Assembly: GCA_902765305.1 (NCBI GenBank) | Contig: CACWZI010000003.1 | Coordinates: forward strand, 1-50,224 | Direction: 5' to 3' | DNA: 50,224 bases | From: an uncultured Eubacteriales bacterium | GTDB taxonomy: Bacteria; Bacillota; Clostridia; Christensenellales; Aristaeellaceae | Shown: piece after piece, positions 23,845 through 31,841 of the stretch | How the letters are laid out: each line of letters opens with the position of its first letter | Position numbering within the stretch: position 1 is the first letter of the stretch | Translations under genes and position numbers: made by a program | The notes under the pieces: generated by a model | What the model saw: the letters and a program-made list of their open reading frames with translations, nothing else | What the model was told of the DNA's origin: nothing | Database searches by the model: none

Positions 23845-24141
23845 ATGAAAGACGCGACTGTCAGTGCCCGGGTAGAGTGCGGCGTGAAGGCCGAGGCCGA
23901 GGATATCCTAAAGCGGCTGGGCATCCCGGTGTCCGTGGTCATCAATTCCTTGTACCGCCAAATCATCTATAAGCGCGGCGTGCCGTTTCCCATGAACCTT
24001 CCGTCGGAGCCTAAGACGCTGGACGCCATGACCGACGCGGAGCTGAACGCGAAGCTGCAACACAGCTACGAGCAATCCCTTGCGGGTGAGGGCCGTCCCT
24101 TCGAAGAAGTGTTTGACGAACTCGAAAGGGGCCTGTTCTGA
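23845..24141 (+). CDS. RelB/DinJ family antitoxin
   Basis: This 98-residue antitoxin of a type II toxin-antitoxin module has a ribbon-helix-helix N-terminus. It reads MKDATVSARVECGVKAEAEDILKRLGIPVSVVINS (residues 1-35), with the family's GIPVSVVI block. A variable C-terminal toxin-binding tail runs ADAELNAKLQ...FEEVFDELERG. The start at 23845 is chosen because AAAGGTGG precedes it and the earlier ATG (23821) lies under the promoter -10. The stop overlaps the toxin start (TGATG), so the two are translationally coupled. The pair binds its own promoter in this family (known), which fits the close promoter. Confidence 0.9.
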   Translation: MKDATVSARVECGVKAEAEDILKRLGIPVSVVINSLYRQIIYKRGVPFPMNLPSEPKTLDAMTDAELNAKLQHSYEQSLAGEGRPFEEVFDELERGLF

Positions 24142-24485
24142 TGCCGGATTACCGAATTATCATCACCCCGGACGCCATCCGCGACCTGACCGAGCTGCGG
24201 GACTACATCGCGGATGTGTTGCTTGCGCCGGAAACCGCTCTGGCCTATATACAGACCATTCGCCGGGAGATCGGCAGCCTCGCCCGGATGCCTGCCCGCA
24301 ACAAATGCGTGGATCATGAGCCCTGGCATTCCCGCGGCGTGCGGAAGATCATCGTGAAGAACTTCTACGTGTATTACCGGATCGACGAAGCGACCGGTAC
24401 CGTCTATGTACTCAATGTGATCTATGCCAGGCGCGACCAACTGAAAGCCCTTTCACACATGAAGCTGGATATTCCGCCATCCTGA
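24141..24485 (+). CDS. RelE/ParE family toxin
   Basis: This 114-residue toxin of the RelE/ParE superfamily has the helix pair ITPDAIRDLTELRDYIADVL and the central sheet. The C-terminal core reads RKIIVKNFYVYYRIDEATGTVYVL and ends VIYARRDQ, a common ending in ParE/RelE toxins. RelE toxins cut mRNA at the ribosome and ParE toxins poison gyrase; the sequence does not decide which. It starts within the antitoxin stop (TGATG) and is complete in length. Confidence 0.9.
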   Translation: MPDYRIIITPDAIRDLTELRDYIADVLLAPETALAYIQTIRREIGSLARMPARNKCVDHEPWHSRGVRKIIVKNFYVYYRIDEATGTVYVLNVIYARRDQLKALSHMKLDIPPS

Positions 24486-24626
24486 AAGTATAAAACCGCC
24501 AAACCTGACAGGGTATACCAACCCCGTCAAATCCGACGGTTACCCATTGCGAGGGTGCAGTCAACCCATGCTGTGGCGTGCGGGTAAAGCGCGGTTCTCC
24601 ATGGCTGTCAAGTTCTGAACGCCCCC

Positions 24627-26318
24627 TCACTGCGCCGCCGAATAATACCGCTCCAGCCTGCTGCGGCAGCTCAGGAACACGACGTGCATGCTGGGGTCGA
24701 ACTGGGTGCCCATGCCCTCTACCATGATCTGGGCGGCCTTGTCGTAGCTCATGGGGGCCTTGTAGACGCGCTTGCTCACCAGGGCGTCGTAGACGTCCGC
24801 CACCGCCATGATGCGGGCCTCCAGCGGGATCATCTCGCCCACCAGGCCCTCCGGGTAGCCCTTGCCGTCCCAGCGCTCGTGGTGGTAGCGGGCCACGTGA
24901 TAGGCGGTCTGCACCAGGTGTTCCTCCTCCATGCCCTCCAGCAGGATCTTGACCATCTGGCCGCTGATGGTGGAGTGGGTCTTCATGATGGTGTACTCCT
25001 CCGGCGTCAGCCGGCCGGGCTTGTTGAGGATGCTGGAATCGATGCTGACCTTGCCCAGGTCGTGCATCGGCGCGGTGCGCACGAGGTCCTTGGCCAGGGC
25101 GTCGGGGAGGGGGAAGTACTGGTTCAGCTGGATGTCCTCCACCAGGATGCGCACCACGTCGCTGGTGCGCTTGACGTGGCCGCCGGTGTTGCTGTCACGG
25201 TTTTCAACCATGTCCGCCAGGCTCAGCACCAGCTTTTGCTGCATGGCCTCGACGTTGTGGGTCTTTTCGGCCACCTCCTGGTTGAGGCGGGCGTTGAAGT
25301 CGGCGAGGATCTCCATGTTCCGGGCCTCCTCGGTGGCGTCCCGGATGTCGATCAGGTAGCCCTGGGTCGGGCCGTTGCGGTAGCGGATCGGGGCGATCTC
25401 ATAGGCGAGGGTCTTTTCGCCCACGCGAAAGGTGGCCGTGGTCGTGCCGTTGTCGTTGTAGTTTTCGATGACGCTGCGCAGGTGCTTCCCGGACGGGCTG
25501 TCCGCCGGGATGACGGCGTCCGCCCGCTGGTTTTTCAGGTCGGGCAGGATGTCAAAGCACCGCTCGGTGGCGCTGAGGAACAGGCCGTTCAGGTCGATGG
25601 CGATATAGCCGCGGCTCAGGGTCTTCTGGTTGTCGGCAATCAGGCTGGAAATATCGTGGGCGCGGTTGCGGTCGTAATTCAGCACGAGCAGCACGTCGCC
25701 GGCCATGTACAGGTAGGGCATACCGGAAAAATTCATGTCCAGCAGGCTTTCAAGCCCATAGATCACGATGCCCGCGACGACGAAGAACATATAGAAGCCC
25801 AGCGTGCGGCGGGAATAGGTCCTTCGGTGGGCCTGGAGGATGGCCACGATGCCGACGACCACGATCAGCAGCGCCAGCAAAAAGGTGAGGTGGGAGAAGG
25901 CGAAGGAGCCGCCGACCATACGGGTGGCGTAGCCGTCGCCGGTATCCGTGATCTGGACCATGCCTTCGGGCACGCCCCTGCGGAAGGTCGCCCAGATGGG
26001 AAACAGCTGGGCAAAGGCGGCGATGTATACGAGGAATTTGAGCCAGGGATTGACGGGGATCGCCAGGTGTCGCAGCAGGGAAAAGAGTATGACGGCCAGC
26101 AGCACCGTGGTGCCCAGGTTGATGAACACAAACAGCACCAGGGCGGCCTCCCGCGAGGCGGTCTGCGTCTTCAGCCAGTACCCCATGATGATGAAGGGCA
26201 GCAGCAGCGATATGGACCAGTCATAGCTGTTCACGCGATCGTCGTTTCTCAGCGCAAACAGGAGCGTGGCCAGAACCGAGATCATCAGGCAGATGCCAAA
26301 GCCGGCAGTAACCATCAT
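24627..26318 (-). CDS. Membrane-bound HD-GYP cyclic-di-GMP phosphodiesterase
   Basis: This 563-residue protein has about seven hydrophobic segments in the first 200 residues. A PAS-like region follows (about 225-335, YIAIDLNGLFLSATERCFD), then a short coiled coil (340-370, EILADFNARLNQEVAEKTHN) and the HD-GYP domain (about 370-545). Catalytic HD at 419-420 (MHDLGK), HH at 479-480 (HHERWDGKGYP) and GYP at 487-489 are intact. It probably hydrolyses c-di-GMP, with a signal sensed by the membrane or PAS part (family knowledge and inference). It is 53 bp downstream of the kinase-dead sensor gene on the same strand and probably forms an operon with it. Confidence 0.92.
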   Translation of the reverse strand: MMVTAGFGICLMISVLATLLFALRNDDRVNSYDWSISLLLPFIIMGYWLKTQTASREAALVLFVFINLGTTVLLAVILFSLLRHLAIPVNPWLKFLVYIAAFAQLFPIWATFRRGVPEGMVQITDTGDGYATRMVGGSFAFSHLTFLLALLIVVVGIVAILQAHRRTYSRRTLGFYMFFVVAGIVIYGLESLLDMNFSGMPYLYMAGDVLLVLNYDRNRAHDISSLIADNQKTLSRGYIAIDLNGLFLSATERCFDILPDLKNQRADAVIPADSPSGKHLRSVIENYNDNGTTTATFRVGEKTLAYEIAPIRYRNGPTQGYLIDIRDATEEARNMEILADFNARLNQEVAEKTHNVEAMQQKLVLSLADMVENRDSNTGGHVKRTSDVVRILVEDIQLNQYFPLPDALAKDLVRTAPMHDLGKVSIDSSILNKPGRLTPEEYTIMKTHSTISGQMVKILLEGMEEEHLVQTAYHVARYHHERWDGKGYPEGLVGEMIPLEARIMAVADVYDALVSKRVYKAPMSYDKAAQIMVEGMGTQFDPSMHVVFLSCRSRLERYYSAAQ

Positions 26319-26371
26319 TCAGCTTCCTTTCCCCAGAAATACAGATCGGCAGTGTGCGGTCGCGGCCCGAT

Positions 26372-28216
26372 CTACGCCTGCCCGTCCCCGACGGTGAGCT
26401 TGCCGATGGGCGCGGCATCCAGCACCCGCTGTTCGATCTCGAAGTAGACCTCGCTGCGCCCGGCGGGGGAGCGAACGGTCTTCAGCGCCGAGCCCATGCC
26501 GGCCAGCAGCGTGGAGACCACGGTCATGCTCATGCCGGAGGGCGCTTGGGCATGTGCGGAATCCGAAAGCACGCGAACGGAGAACAGCAGGTGGATCCTG
26601 TCGTCCAGGGCCTTGCCGTAGGTAGCCAGCTGCAGCGTTCCGCCGCTGATCGGGGCGATGCTTCCGCAGGCCAGGTTCACGAGGATCTCCCGCAGCACAC
26701 GGGGATCCCCCTGCAGCCGGTCGGGCAGCGCTTCCGCCACGTCCAGCGTCACGGTGAACCCGCGCTCCCGGGCCAGCGGCAGAACGGTGTCCAGGGTGTC
26801 AGTCATCACCTGGCGCAGGGAATAGGGCGTGGCGGCCAGTTTGATCTTGCCGGATTCGATGCCCAGCCCGTCCACAAGGCCGTCTGTCAGCGTGAGCAGC
26901 TGGCTTGTGACGCTGCATGCGCTGCGGGCATAGCCCCGGACGGCGTCGTCGCGGCTCTCCCGCAGTATCTTTTCGTTGAGCCCGAGCAGGTCCTGCAGCG
27001 GCCGCTGCAGGTCGTCGGCCATGTTGTCCACAAACGCGGCCTTGGCCTCGTTGATGGATTGGACCGCCTCGATCTGGCGGATGATGGCCTCCTGCTCCTT
27101 CTTTTCCTCGTTGATGTCCTGGATGGCAAAGACCACATCCTCCAGCGGCTTGCCGTCAGCCCGGTCCATGGCGAAGAAGCGGAAGGAACACCAGCCGTAT
27201 TGCAGGCTGCGGAATTCGGTGGCGACGCTGTTGCGATCCTTCAGGCGCTCGGCCAGGGTATCCGTGTTCACAAATTCAAGCATGCGCTCCCGGTAATTCT
27301 CCTCCACATCCTGGGTGATCACGTCGGTGAGCAGCTCCTTCGCGGTCCGGTTTTTCGGGCGCTCGCGCTCCATTTTATCGTCCACGGAAACCGGCGTCAT
27401 CTCCCCGGTGGGCAGGTGGATGATATAGATGAGGTCGTAGATGTCGGACATGCTGAAGATGCCGGACTTGCGCAGGTCCATTTCCTTCATGGTCCGGCGA
27501 TAGGTGAGCATGCTGACGCCGCTGACGGTCATCGACAGCATCCACAGCGCGAGCAATGCGATGAAGATATAGAAGGTGGTGCCCTGGACGAAGCTCCGAT
27601 GGAAATGGAGCTGCACATCGTAGTCGGACAGGTCCAGCTGATCCAGATAGTAGAAGATCACGCCGATCTTGACGTCGTCCCCGCCGTTGATGGGCATTTC
27701 GTCGAACCGGCTGCTGGGGTAGTAGATCACATAATCGCCCTGCTGCAGGGGAATCAGCAGGTCCCCGTCGTAGCGGTATTCAAAGTTCACGTCCTCCAGC
27801 TGGTAATTCTGGAGGTTCATCCGCTGGACCACTTCCTTGTCCGTTCCGGTGAACTGGTGGACCTCCACCTCGCCGTTCCAGGCCTGGTTGATAAAGCAGT
27901 CTCCCGCGATGTTGATCCGCAGCTCCCAGTCCCGAAGGGTATCCTTGCTCTGGTTGCGCAGCGTGCCGTCGATGGTCTGCCCGGTCAGGTCCACCTCGTT
28001 GCCGTCGTCCATCACAAAGGAACGCTTCAGCCACGTGCTCGTGCTGTCCGCGCGGGCGTCGATCTCCATCTGGACGGGCCCGGCGCTGTCGTTGCCGTGG
28101 ATCTGGATTTCACGCCGGTTGAACCGGACCATGCCCTCTATATGAACGACCAGCATCACCAGGGAGAGGAAGAAAAGTATGATGTTGAGCCGTCTTAATC
28201 TGTTTTGTTCGATCAT
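26372..28216 (-). CDS. Sensor histidine kinase homologue without phosphorylation site (pseudokinase)
   Basis: The 614-residue protein has a transmembrane segment (about 11-29) and an extracytoplasmic domain (30-210). A second transmembrane segment follows (about 213-236), then a PAS-like domain (about 250-385) and a HisKA/HATPase architecture. The H-box reads FVDNMADDLQRPLQDLLG, so the phospho-accepting His of the usual NMSHDIRTP is Asp401. In the ATPase part the N-box is ILVNLACGSIAP, with Asn-Ala replaced by Gly-Ser, the DxGxG box is absent, and the G2 box is degraded to GMSMTVVSTL. It therefore cannot autophosphorylate by the normal mechanism. It is likely a signal-sensing scaffold for the HD-GYP protein next to it (inference). 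It has its own promoter at 28261-28289. Confidence 0.85.
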   Translation of the reverse strand: MIEQNRLRRLNIILFFLSLVMLVVHIEGMVRFNRREIQIHGNDSAGPVQMEIDARADSTSTWLKRSFVMDDGNEVDLTGQTIDGTLRNQSKDTLRDWELRINIAGDCFINQAWNGEVEVHQFTGTDKEVVQRMNLQNYQLEDVNFEYRYDGDLLIPLQQGDYVIYYPSSRFDEMPINGGDDVKIGVIFYYLDQLDLSDYDVQLHFHRSFVQGTTFYIFIALLALWMLSMTVSGVSMLTYRRTMKEMDLRKSGIFSMSDIYDLIYIIHLPTGEMTPVSVDDKMERERPKNRTAKELLTDVITQDVEENYRERMLEFVNTDTLAERLKDRNSVATEFRSLQYGWCSFRFFAMDRADGKPLEDVVFAIQDINEEKKEQEAIIRQIEAVQSINEAKAAFVDNMADDLQRPLQDLLGLNEKILRESRDDAVRGYARSACSVTSQLLTLTDGLVDGLGIESGKIKLAATPYSLRQVMTDTLDTVLPLARERGFTVTLDVAEALPDRLQGDPRVLREILVNLACGSIAPISGGTLQLATYGKALDDRIHLLFSVRVLSDSAHAQAPSGMSMTVVSTLLAGMGSALKTVRSPAGRSEVYFEIEQRVLDAAPIGKLTVGDGQA

Positions 28217-28260
28217 ATCCGCCGTTCCCCCTCTTTAACCTCCCATTATAACCCAAATTA

Positions 28261-28289
28261 AGTATAACATTGCGATATGGTTTTGTCAA
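28261..28289 (-). promoter_or_regulatory. Sigma-A promoter of the pseudokinase/HD-GYP operon
   Basis: On the minus strand, a perfect TTGACA (28284-28289), 17 bases and TATACT (28261-28266). A second TATAAT lies closer to the gene, near 28244. Confidence 0.85.
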
Positions 28290-28367
28290 TTGCGTGGATG
28301 TGGCGGCAGGGCATGGAAAAGGCCCCCTGAGGCGCTGGCCGCGCCCCGGGAACCCCTTGAAGCTGTT

Positions 28368-28808
28368 CTATTTGCGAATGTTGTCGATGGTTTCGGTGGT
28401 ACCGCCGCCGTGATCGTCGGGATCGCGGAATTCACCCTTCTCCACCAGCCGCAGGAAGGCGTCCACCACGTCCGGGGTGAGCTGGGTCCCGGAGACCTCC
28501 CTGATGATGGAGACCGCCTTTTCAAAATTCATGCGGCTGCGATAGGGGCGGTTGGAATACATCGCGTCAAAGCAATCCGCCACGGCGATGATCTGGGCCA
28601 CGCGGGGAATCTCGCCCGCCTTCAGGTGGTTGGGGTAGCCCTTGCCGTCCGGGCGCTCGTGATGGGATTGGGCGCCGACGGCGAGCTCCGGCATGATGCT
28701 GATGTCCTTCAGCACGTCGTAGCCCTTGACGGTATGGGACTTGATGATCTCGTATTCCTCGTCCGTCAGCTTGCCGGGCTTGTTCAGTACCGATTTGGGA
28801 ATGCCGAT
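28368..28808 (-). pseudogene. 5'-truncated HD-GYP domain protein
   Basis: The open frame is IGIPKSVLNKPGKLTDEEYE, then SHTVKGYDVLKDISIMPELA, HHERPDGKGYPNHLKAGEIP and the C-terminal dimer region, ending at 28368. The sequence matches the GYP half of an HD-GYP domain beginning one residue after the HD...K of the catalytic dyad. It breaks at 28808, where an unrelated frame begins on the other strand. The first ATG inside is at 28715, which is not a real start. About 145 codons remain; the HD metal site is lost. Confidence 0.85.
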
Positions 28809-28810
28809 TT

Positions 28811-28966
28811 GTCTACCTCCACGAAGAACACCCGGATTATACGATCAATCAGCTGCGCGCCCTGCTGATGGATAGGACGCAGTTTCTCCCGCAGCCGGAG
28901 GCCGTGGCGGTGCTTGATGCGTATATCAAGATCGGGGAGGGCAACACCGTTCCACGCTGGTGCTGA
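28811..28966 (+). pseudogene. C-terminal fragment of an unidentified protein
   Basis: An open frame of 51 codons reads VYLHEEHPDYTINQLRALLM, then DRTQFLPQPEAVAVLDAYIK and IGEGNTVPRWC, ending TGA at 28964-28966. It has normal codon use for a GC-rich gene and no start codon or ribosome site at its upstream end. I do not recognise the family. Its 5' end meets the 5' end of the HD-GYP fragment on the other strand at about 28809, so both genes were cut at the same point by a rearrangement or an assembly join. Confidence 0.5.
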
Positions 28967-29014
28967 CTGTTTTTGAAATACTTGCCAAAGTCAAAAAGTT
29001 TTCTCTTAAGAGTC

Positions 29015-29044
29015 TTGACAAGAGCTACACCGCTCGAATATAAT
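29015..29044 (+). promoter_or_regulatory. Sigma-A promoter of an orphan small RNA
   Basis: Perfect TTGACA (29015-29020), 18 bases and perfect TATAAT (29039-29044). No protein gene lies downstream on this strand within a reasonable distance. Confidence 0.85.
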
Positions 29045-29050
29045 GGTTAT

Positions 29051-29190
29051 GAGCAGAGATGCTTGTCGGCCATGACGGCGAGAATATCATGGACGTGTAT
29101 GTTTAGCCTCCGGGAGTGACGGGGTGCCGCAAGGCGTAGAGTATCACTCACTTGTAAGTCGGGGCATCCGAAAGGTTGCCCCATTTTTTG
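29051..29190 (+). ncRNA. Candidate small non-coding RNA of unassigned family
   Basis: A roughly 140-nt RNA would start about 7 bases after the TATAAT and end at an intrinsic terminator (GGGGCA/TGCCCC, 29161-29182, then ATTTTTTG). Visible stems are CCATGA/TCATGG, GAGTGA/TCACTC enclosing GCC-GCAA-GGC, and ACTT-GT-AAGT. No reading frame with a ribosome site is inside. It does not look like tRNA, SRP RNA, 6S or tmRNA from the motifs I know, and no riboswitch-controlled gene follows. It lies between the HD-GYP/unknown breakpoint and tRNA-Arg. Confidence 0.6.
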
Positions 29191-29390
29191 TATCATTGAT
29201 AAAAATCAAAACACAATTATTGATGGTTGTCAAGAGTACCACAGAAGATACGAAAGGGGAATACGTTCCCAGTATTCAACGGATATTGATCTGCTATTAT
29301 ATGCTTTGCACAATCTCACAGATACATAAAGACAGGATGAGTATTTCCCAGTAGTTTAGGGTTAGTTTTGAAAGTTAATCACAAGATAGA

Positions 29391-29426
29391 AAAATACCGG
29401 GGCGGTTAATACCGCCTCGGTATTTT
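29391..29426. terminator. Strong AT-capped hairpin, probable terminator of tRNA-Arg
   Basis: AAAATACCGGGGCGGT-TAAT-ACCGCCTCGGTATTTT forms a 16-bp stem with one G-T style mismatch. It lies about 54 bp after the 3' end of the minus-strand tRNA, and ends in TTTT on that strand. The 29191-29390 stretch before it has no recognised gene and is AT-rich. Confidence 0.6.
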
Positions 29427-29479
29427 GAGGATCAGCGCAAACACGTTCTCATAGAATACGAGTTCGTATCCGCGCTTTA

Positions 29480-29556
29480 TGGCGGACCCTAAGGGATTCG
29501 AACCCCTGACCTTCTGGTCCGTAGCCAGACGCTCTATCCAGCTGAGCTAAGGGACC
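29480..29556 (-). tRNA. tRNA-Arg (anticodon ACG)
   Basis: The 77-nt cloverleaf on the minus strand is GGTCCCT / TA / GCTC...GAGC / CTGG-CTACGGA-CCAG / AGGGG-TTCGAAT-CCCTT / AGGGTCC G CCA. The anticodon loop CTACGGA gives ACG, reading CGU (and CGC and CGA after A-to-I editing). CCA is encoded. The acceptor stem has one U-U mismatch (positions 3 and 70), otherwise it pairs. The stretch 29557-29656 between tRNA and folC stop is empty. Confidence 0.93.
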
Positions 29557-29656
29557 ACGCTTCGCTTCTCTCAAAGCGCTTATATATAATACACCCAAAG
29601 CCCGGATTTGTCAAGGGTTTTTCAATGTAAAAAACAAAAGACGATTTGTGAACAGG

Positions 29657-30928
29657 TTACAGCGCCTCCAGGGCCTCCACGATGTCGCCGATCATGTACA
29701 GCGAGCCGCAGGCGCAGACCACGCCGTCCCTGCCGGCCTTTTCGATGGCCGTGCGAACGCCGTCCGCAACGGTGGGGCAGGGGGTGGCCTTCGCGCCGAG
29801 GTTCTCGGTGATGTAGCGGGCCAGGTCCTCCGCGGGCAGCGACCGGGGATTGCGGGGGGTAACGGTCACGAATTCCTTCGCGTAGGGCGACAGCCAGCGG
29901 AACATGTCGCCGTAATCCTTGTCGGCCATGCAGCCGTTCAGGAACACCAGCTTCTGCCCGGGCAGGTAGGCCTTGATGGCGTTCTCCAGCGCCTCCAGGC
30001 ACTGGGGGTTGTGACCGCCGTCCACGATGAACAGCGGGTCCCTGCGCATCAGCTGGAAGCGCCCAGGCCAGGTGACGGTGGCCAGGCCCTCTCGCACGGC
30101 GGCTTCGGGGATGTGCCACCCGCGCCCGCGCAGCACGCCCACGGTGGTCAGCACGTTGCAGGCGTTCTTCAGCTGGTGGGCCCCCAGCAGGGGGATGTGC
30201 AGGTCCTTCAAGTCGCCCCAGTCGAAGCGCTGGCCGTCCAGCCCGGCGTAGGTGGGCCTGAGGCTGTCGAAGTCGGCCAAGGTGAAGGGGGCGTCCATTT
30301 TGCGGCAGACTTCCTCAAACACGGCCTCCACCGACGGCTTTTGCCGGTACATCACGCAGGGGCAGCCCCGCTTGACGACGCCGGATTTGGTCAGCGCGAT
30401 CTTTTCCACGGTGTCGCCCAGCACCTCGGTGTGGTCCAGGCCGATGTTGACGATCACCGCCGCCTCGTTGTCCTCGATGACGTTGGTGGCGTCCCATTCG
30501 CCGCCCATGCCCACCTCCAGCACCACGATGTCGCACTTCTGGCGCTTGAAGTATTCAAAGCCGATGGCGGTGACGATCTCGAATTCCGAGGGATGGTCGG
30601 CCATGGCCTCGGCGTGGGGCCTGATGAACTCGGTCAGTTCGCAGACGGCTTCGTCGGGGATCTGCTCGCCGTCCACCTGTATGCGCTCGTTGAAGCGGAT
30701 GATGTAGGGCGAGGTGTACAGCCCCGTGCGGTAGCCCGCGCGGCGGAGGATGTTCGCCAGCATCGCTGCGGTGGAGCCCTTGCCGTTGGTGCCCGCCACG
30801 TGGATGTACTTCATGCCCCTGTGGGGATTGCCGATGCGGCTGAGCAGCTCCAGCTCCCGCTCCAGGCCGGGGATGGTGCCCAGCCAGCTGACGCCGTGGA
30901 TGTATTTGAGGGCCTCGTCGAGATTCAT
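29657..30928 (-). CDS. folC: Folylpolyglutamate synthase / dihydrofolate synthase
   Basis: This 423-residue Mur ligase-family enzyme adds glutamates to folates (and glutamate to dihydropteroate in the bifunctional form), keeping folate in the cell. The ATP loop GTNGKGST is at residues 46-53. The YTSPYIIRFNERIQVDGE segment and the central VVLEVGMGGEWDATNVI block are conserved, and the late DGGHNPQCLEALENAIKAYL motif is intact. It overlaps the folT stop by 4 bp (ATGA), so it is translated in the folT transcript under the THF riboswitch. Confidence 0.96.
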   Translation of the reverse strand: MNLDEALKYIHGVSWLGTIPGLERELELLSRIGNPHRGMKYIHVAGTNGKGSTAAMLANILRRAGYRTGLYTSPYIIRFNERIQVDGEQIPDEAVCELTEFIRPHAEAMADHPSEFEIVTAIGFEYFKRQKCDIVVLEVGMGGEWDATNVIEDNEAAVIVNIGLDHTEVLGDTVEKIALTKSGVVKRGCPCVMYRQKPSVEAVFEEVCRKMDAPFTLADFDSLRPTYAGLDGQRFDWGDLKDLHIPLLGAHQLKNACNVLTTVGVLRGRGWHIPEAAVREGLATVTWPGRFQLMRRDPLFIVDGGHNPQCLEALENAIKAYLPGQKLVFLNGCMADKDYGDMFRWLSPYAKEFVTVTPRNPRSLPAEDLARYITENLGAKATPCPTVADGVRTAIEKAGRDGVVCACGSLYMIGDIVEALEAL

Positions 30929-31506
30929 GATATCACGCTCGCTTGATTGTTATTTTCCTGTACGGGGGCCTGGACGCCGACCGGCGGCCACAGGTGCAGC
31001 ACGTCGAACACCCGGCTCTTGAACAGGCCGAAGATCACCGCCGCGTTTACCACCGACGTGATGGCGAACTGCACGGCCCGGGAGCCCAGGAACCACACAA
31101 AGCTGTGGGTACCGTAGAAGAAGGAAAGCCAGTAGCTCTGCCACAGCACGCTGCCCACGATGACCGCAGGCAGGAAGGTGGCCAGGATCCGCAGGAAGCT
31201 GACCTTCTTGTAGAGCATCGGGCGCATGAGCCCCGCGCACAGCCCGATCAGCATCGGGGGCACGGCGAACAGCGGGTTGTAGCCGTAGCCGGAGAACAGC
31301 GTGCCCACCGCGTCGCCCACCAGGCCGACGATGGCGCCGGCGACGGGCCCGTACAGGTAGCCCGCCACGATGATGGGCACGGCCTCGATGGAAAAGCGCA
31401 TGGTGGGGTTGGGCATCGGTACGATGAAGCGGGCCAGCACGACCTCAATGGCGGAAAGCAGCGCCATGGTCACCAGCATACGGGTGGTGTTTCTTCCCTT
31501 GAACAT
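30925..31506 (-). CDS. folT: Folate ECF transporter S component
   Basis: This integral membrane S-subunit of about 193 residues has six hydrophobic segments, and binds folate for the shared ECF energy module (encoded elsewhere). MLVTMALLSAIEVVLARFIV, SIEAVPIIVAGYLYGPVAGA, the GDAVGTLFSGYGYNPLF region and the C-terminal FAITSVVNAAVIFGLF match FolT. The start is taken at 31506, because GGAGG sits 7 bases upstream; an in-frame ATG 21 bases earlier lies inside a CCTCC anti-Shine-Dalgarno and is rejected. folC follows with a 4-bp overlap. Confidence 0.93.
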   Translation of the reverse strand: MFKGRNTTRMLVTMALLSAIEVVLARFIVPMPNPTMRFSIEAVPIIVAGYLYGPVAGAIVGLVGDAVGTLFSGYGYNPLFAVPPMLIGLCAGLMRPMLYKKVSFLRILATFLPAVIVGSVLWQSYWLSFFYGTHSFVWFLGSRAVQFAITSVVNAAVIFGLFKSRVFDVLHLWPPVGVQAPVQENNNQASVIS

Positions 31507-31584
31507 AAAAAATCCTCCGTTCTTCATGGAGGAGGTTGATCGATGGTATGCGCGTCACGCCCAGGGGGCGCGCGCCTGTGATTG

Positions 31585-31682
31585 TGTTAGCGGATGCGAT
31601 AATGGCATCGCGGAGCCGGAGAGCTCCTTCGCCCGGCGGCAACCTCCCATCCGCCGGTACTTGACGCGCCATTCCTACTCAT
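31585..31682 (-). promoter_or_regulatory. Tetrahydrofolate (THF) riboswitch controlling folT-folC
   Basis: The minus-strand sequence follows the folT-motif consensus in order: GAGTAGGAATGGCGCGTCAAGT, then CCGGCGGATGGGAGGTTGCCGCCGG, GCGAAGG...CCTTC-type pairing, GCGATGCC and GCATCCGCT. After it, CCTCC (about 31521-31530) can pair with the GGAGG ribosome site of folT, so the platform probably acts on translation. Known action: THF binding represses folate uptake and polyglutamylation. Confidence 0.88.
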
Positions 31683-31841
31683 ACAATCGGAAAAAATCAA
31701 GTATACTTGCGCCCGCATGATTTGACGGAATCCGGCATCTCGTTCCGCCAGCGCCTGCGCACAGCCTTCCTTTCGCGGATATTATAGCGTAATTATTCAT
31801 GGAATGCAATGGGAAAATGGGAATTAATCCGATGTTAATAA

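Noticed and set aside
23538-23966. 142-codon minus-strand frame over the palindrome and relB promoter
   Set aside because: It includes the palindromic repeat and the antisense of relB, without a domain or ribosome site.
28715-28808. ATG 28715 as start of a short HD-GYP protein
   Set aside because: The frame and the homology continue upstream of it to 28808, without a ribosome site at 28715.
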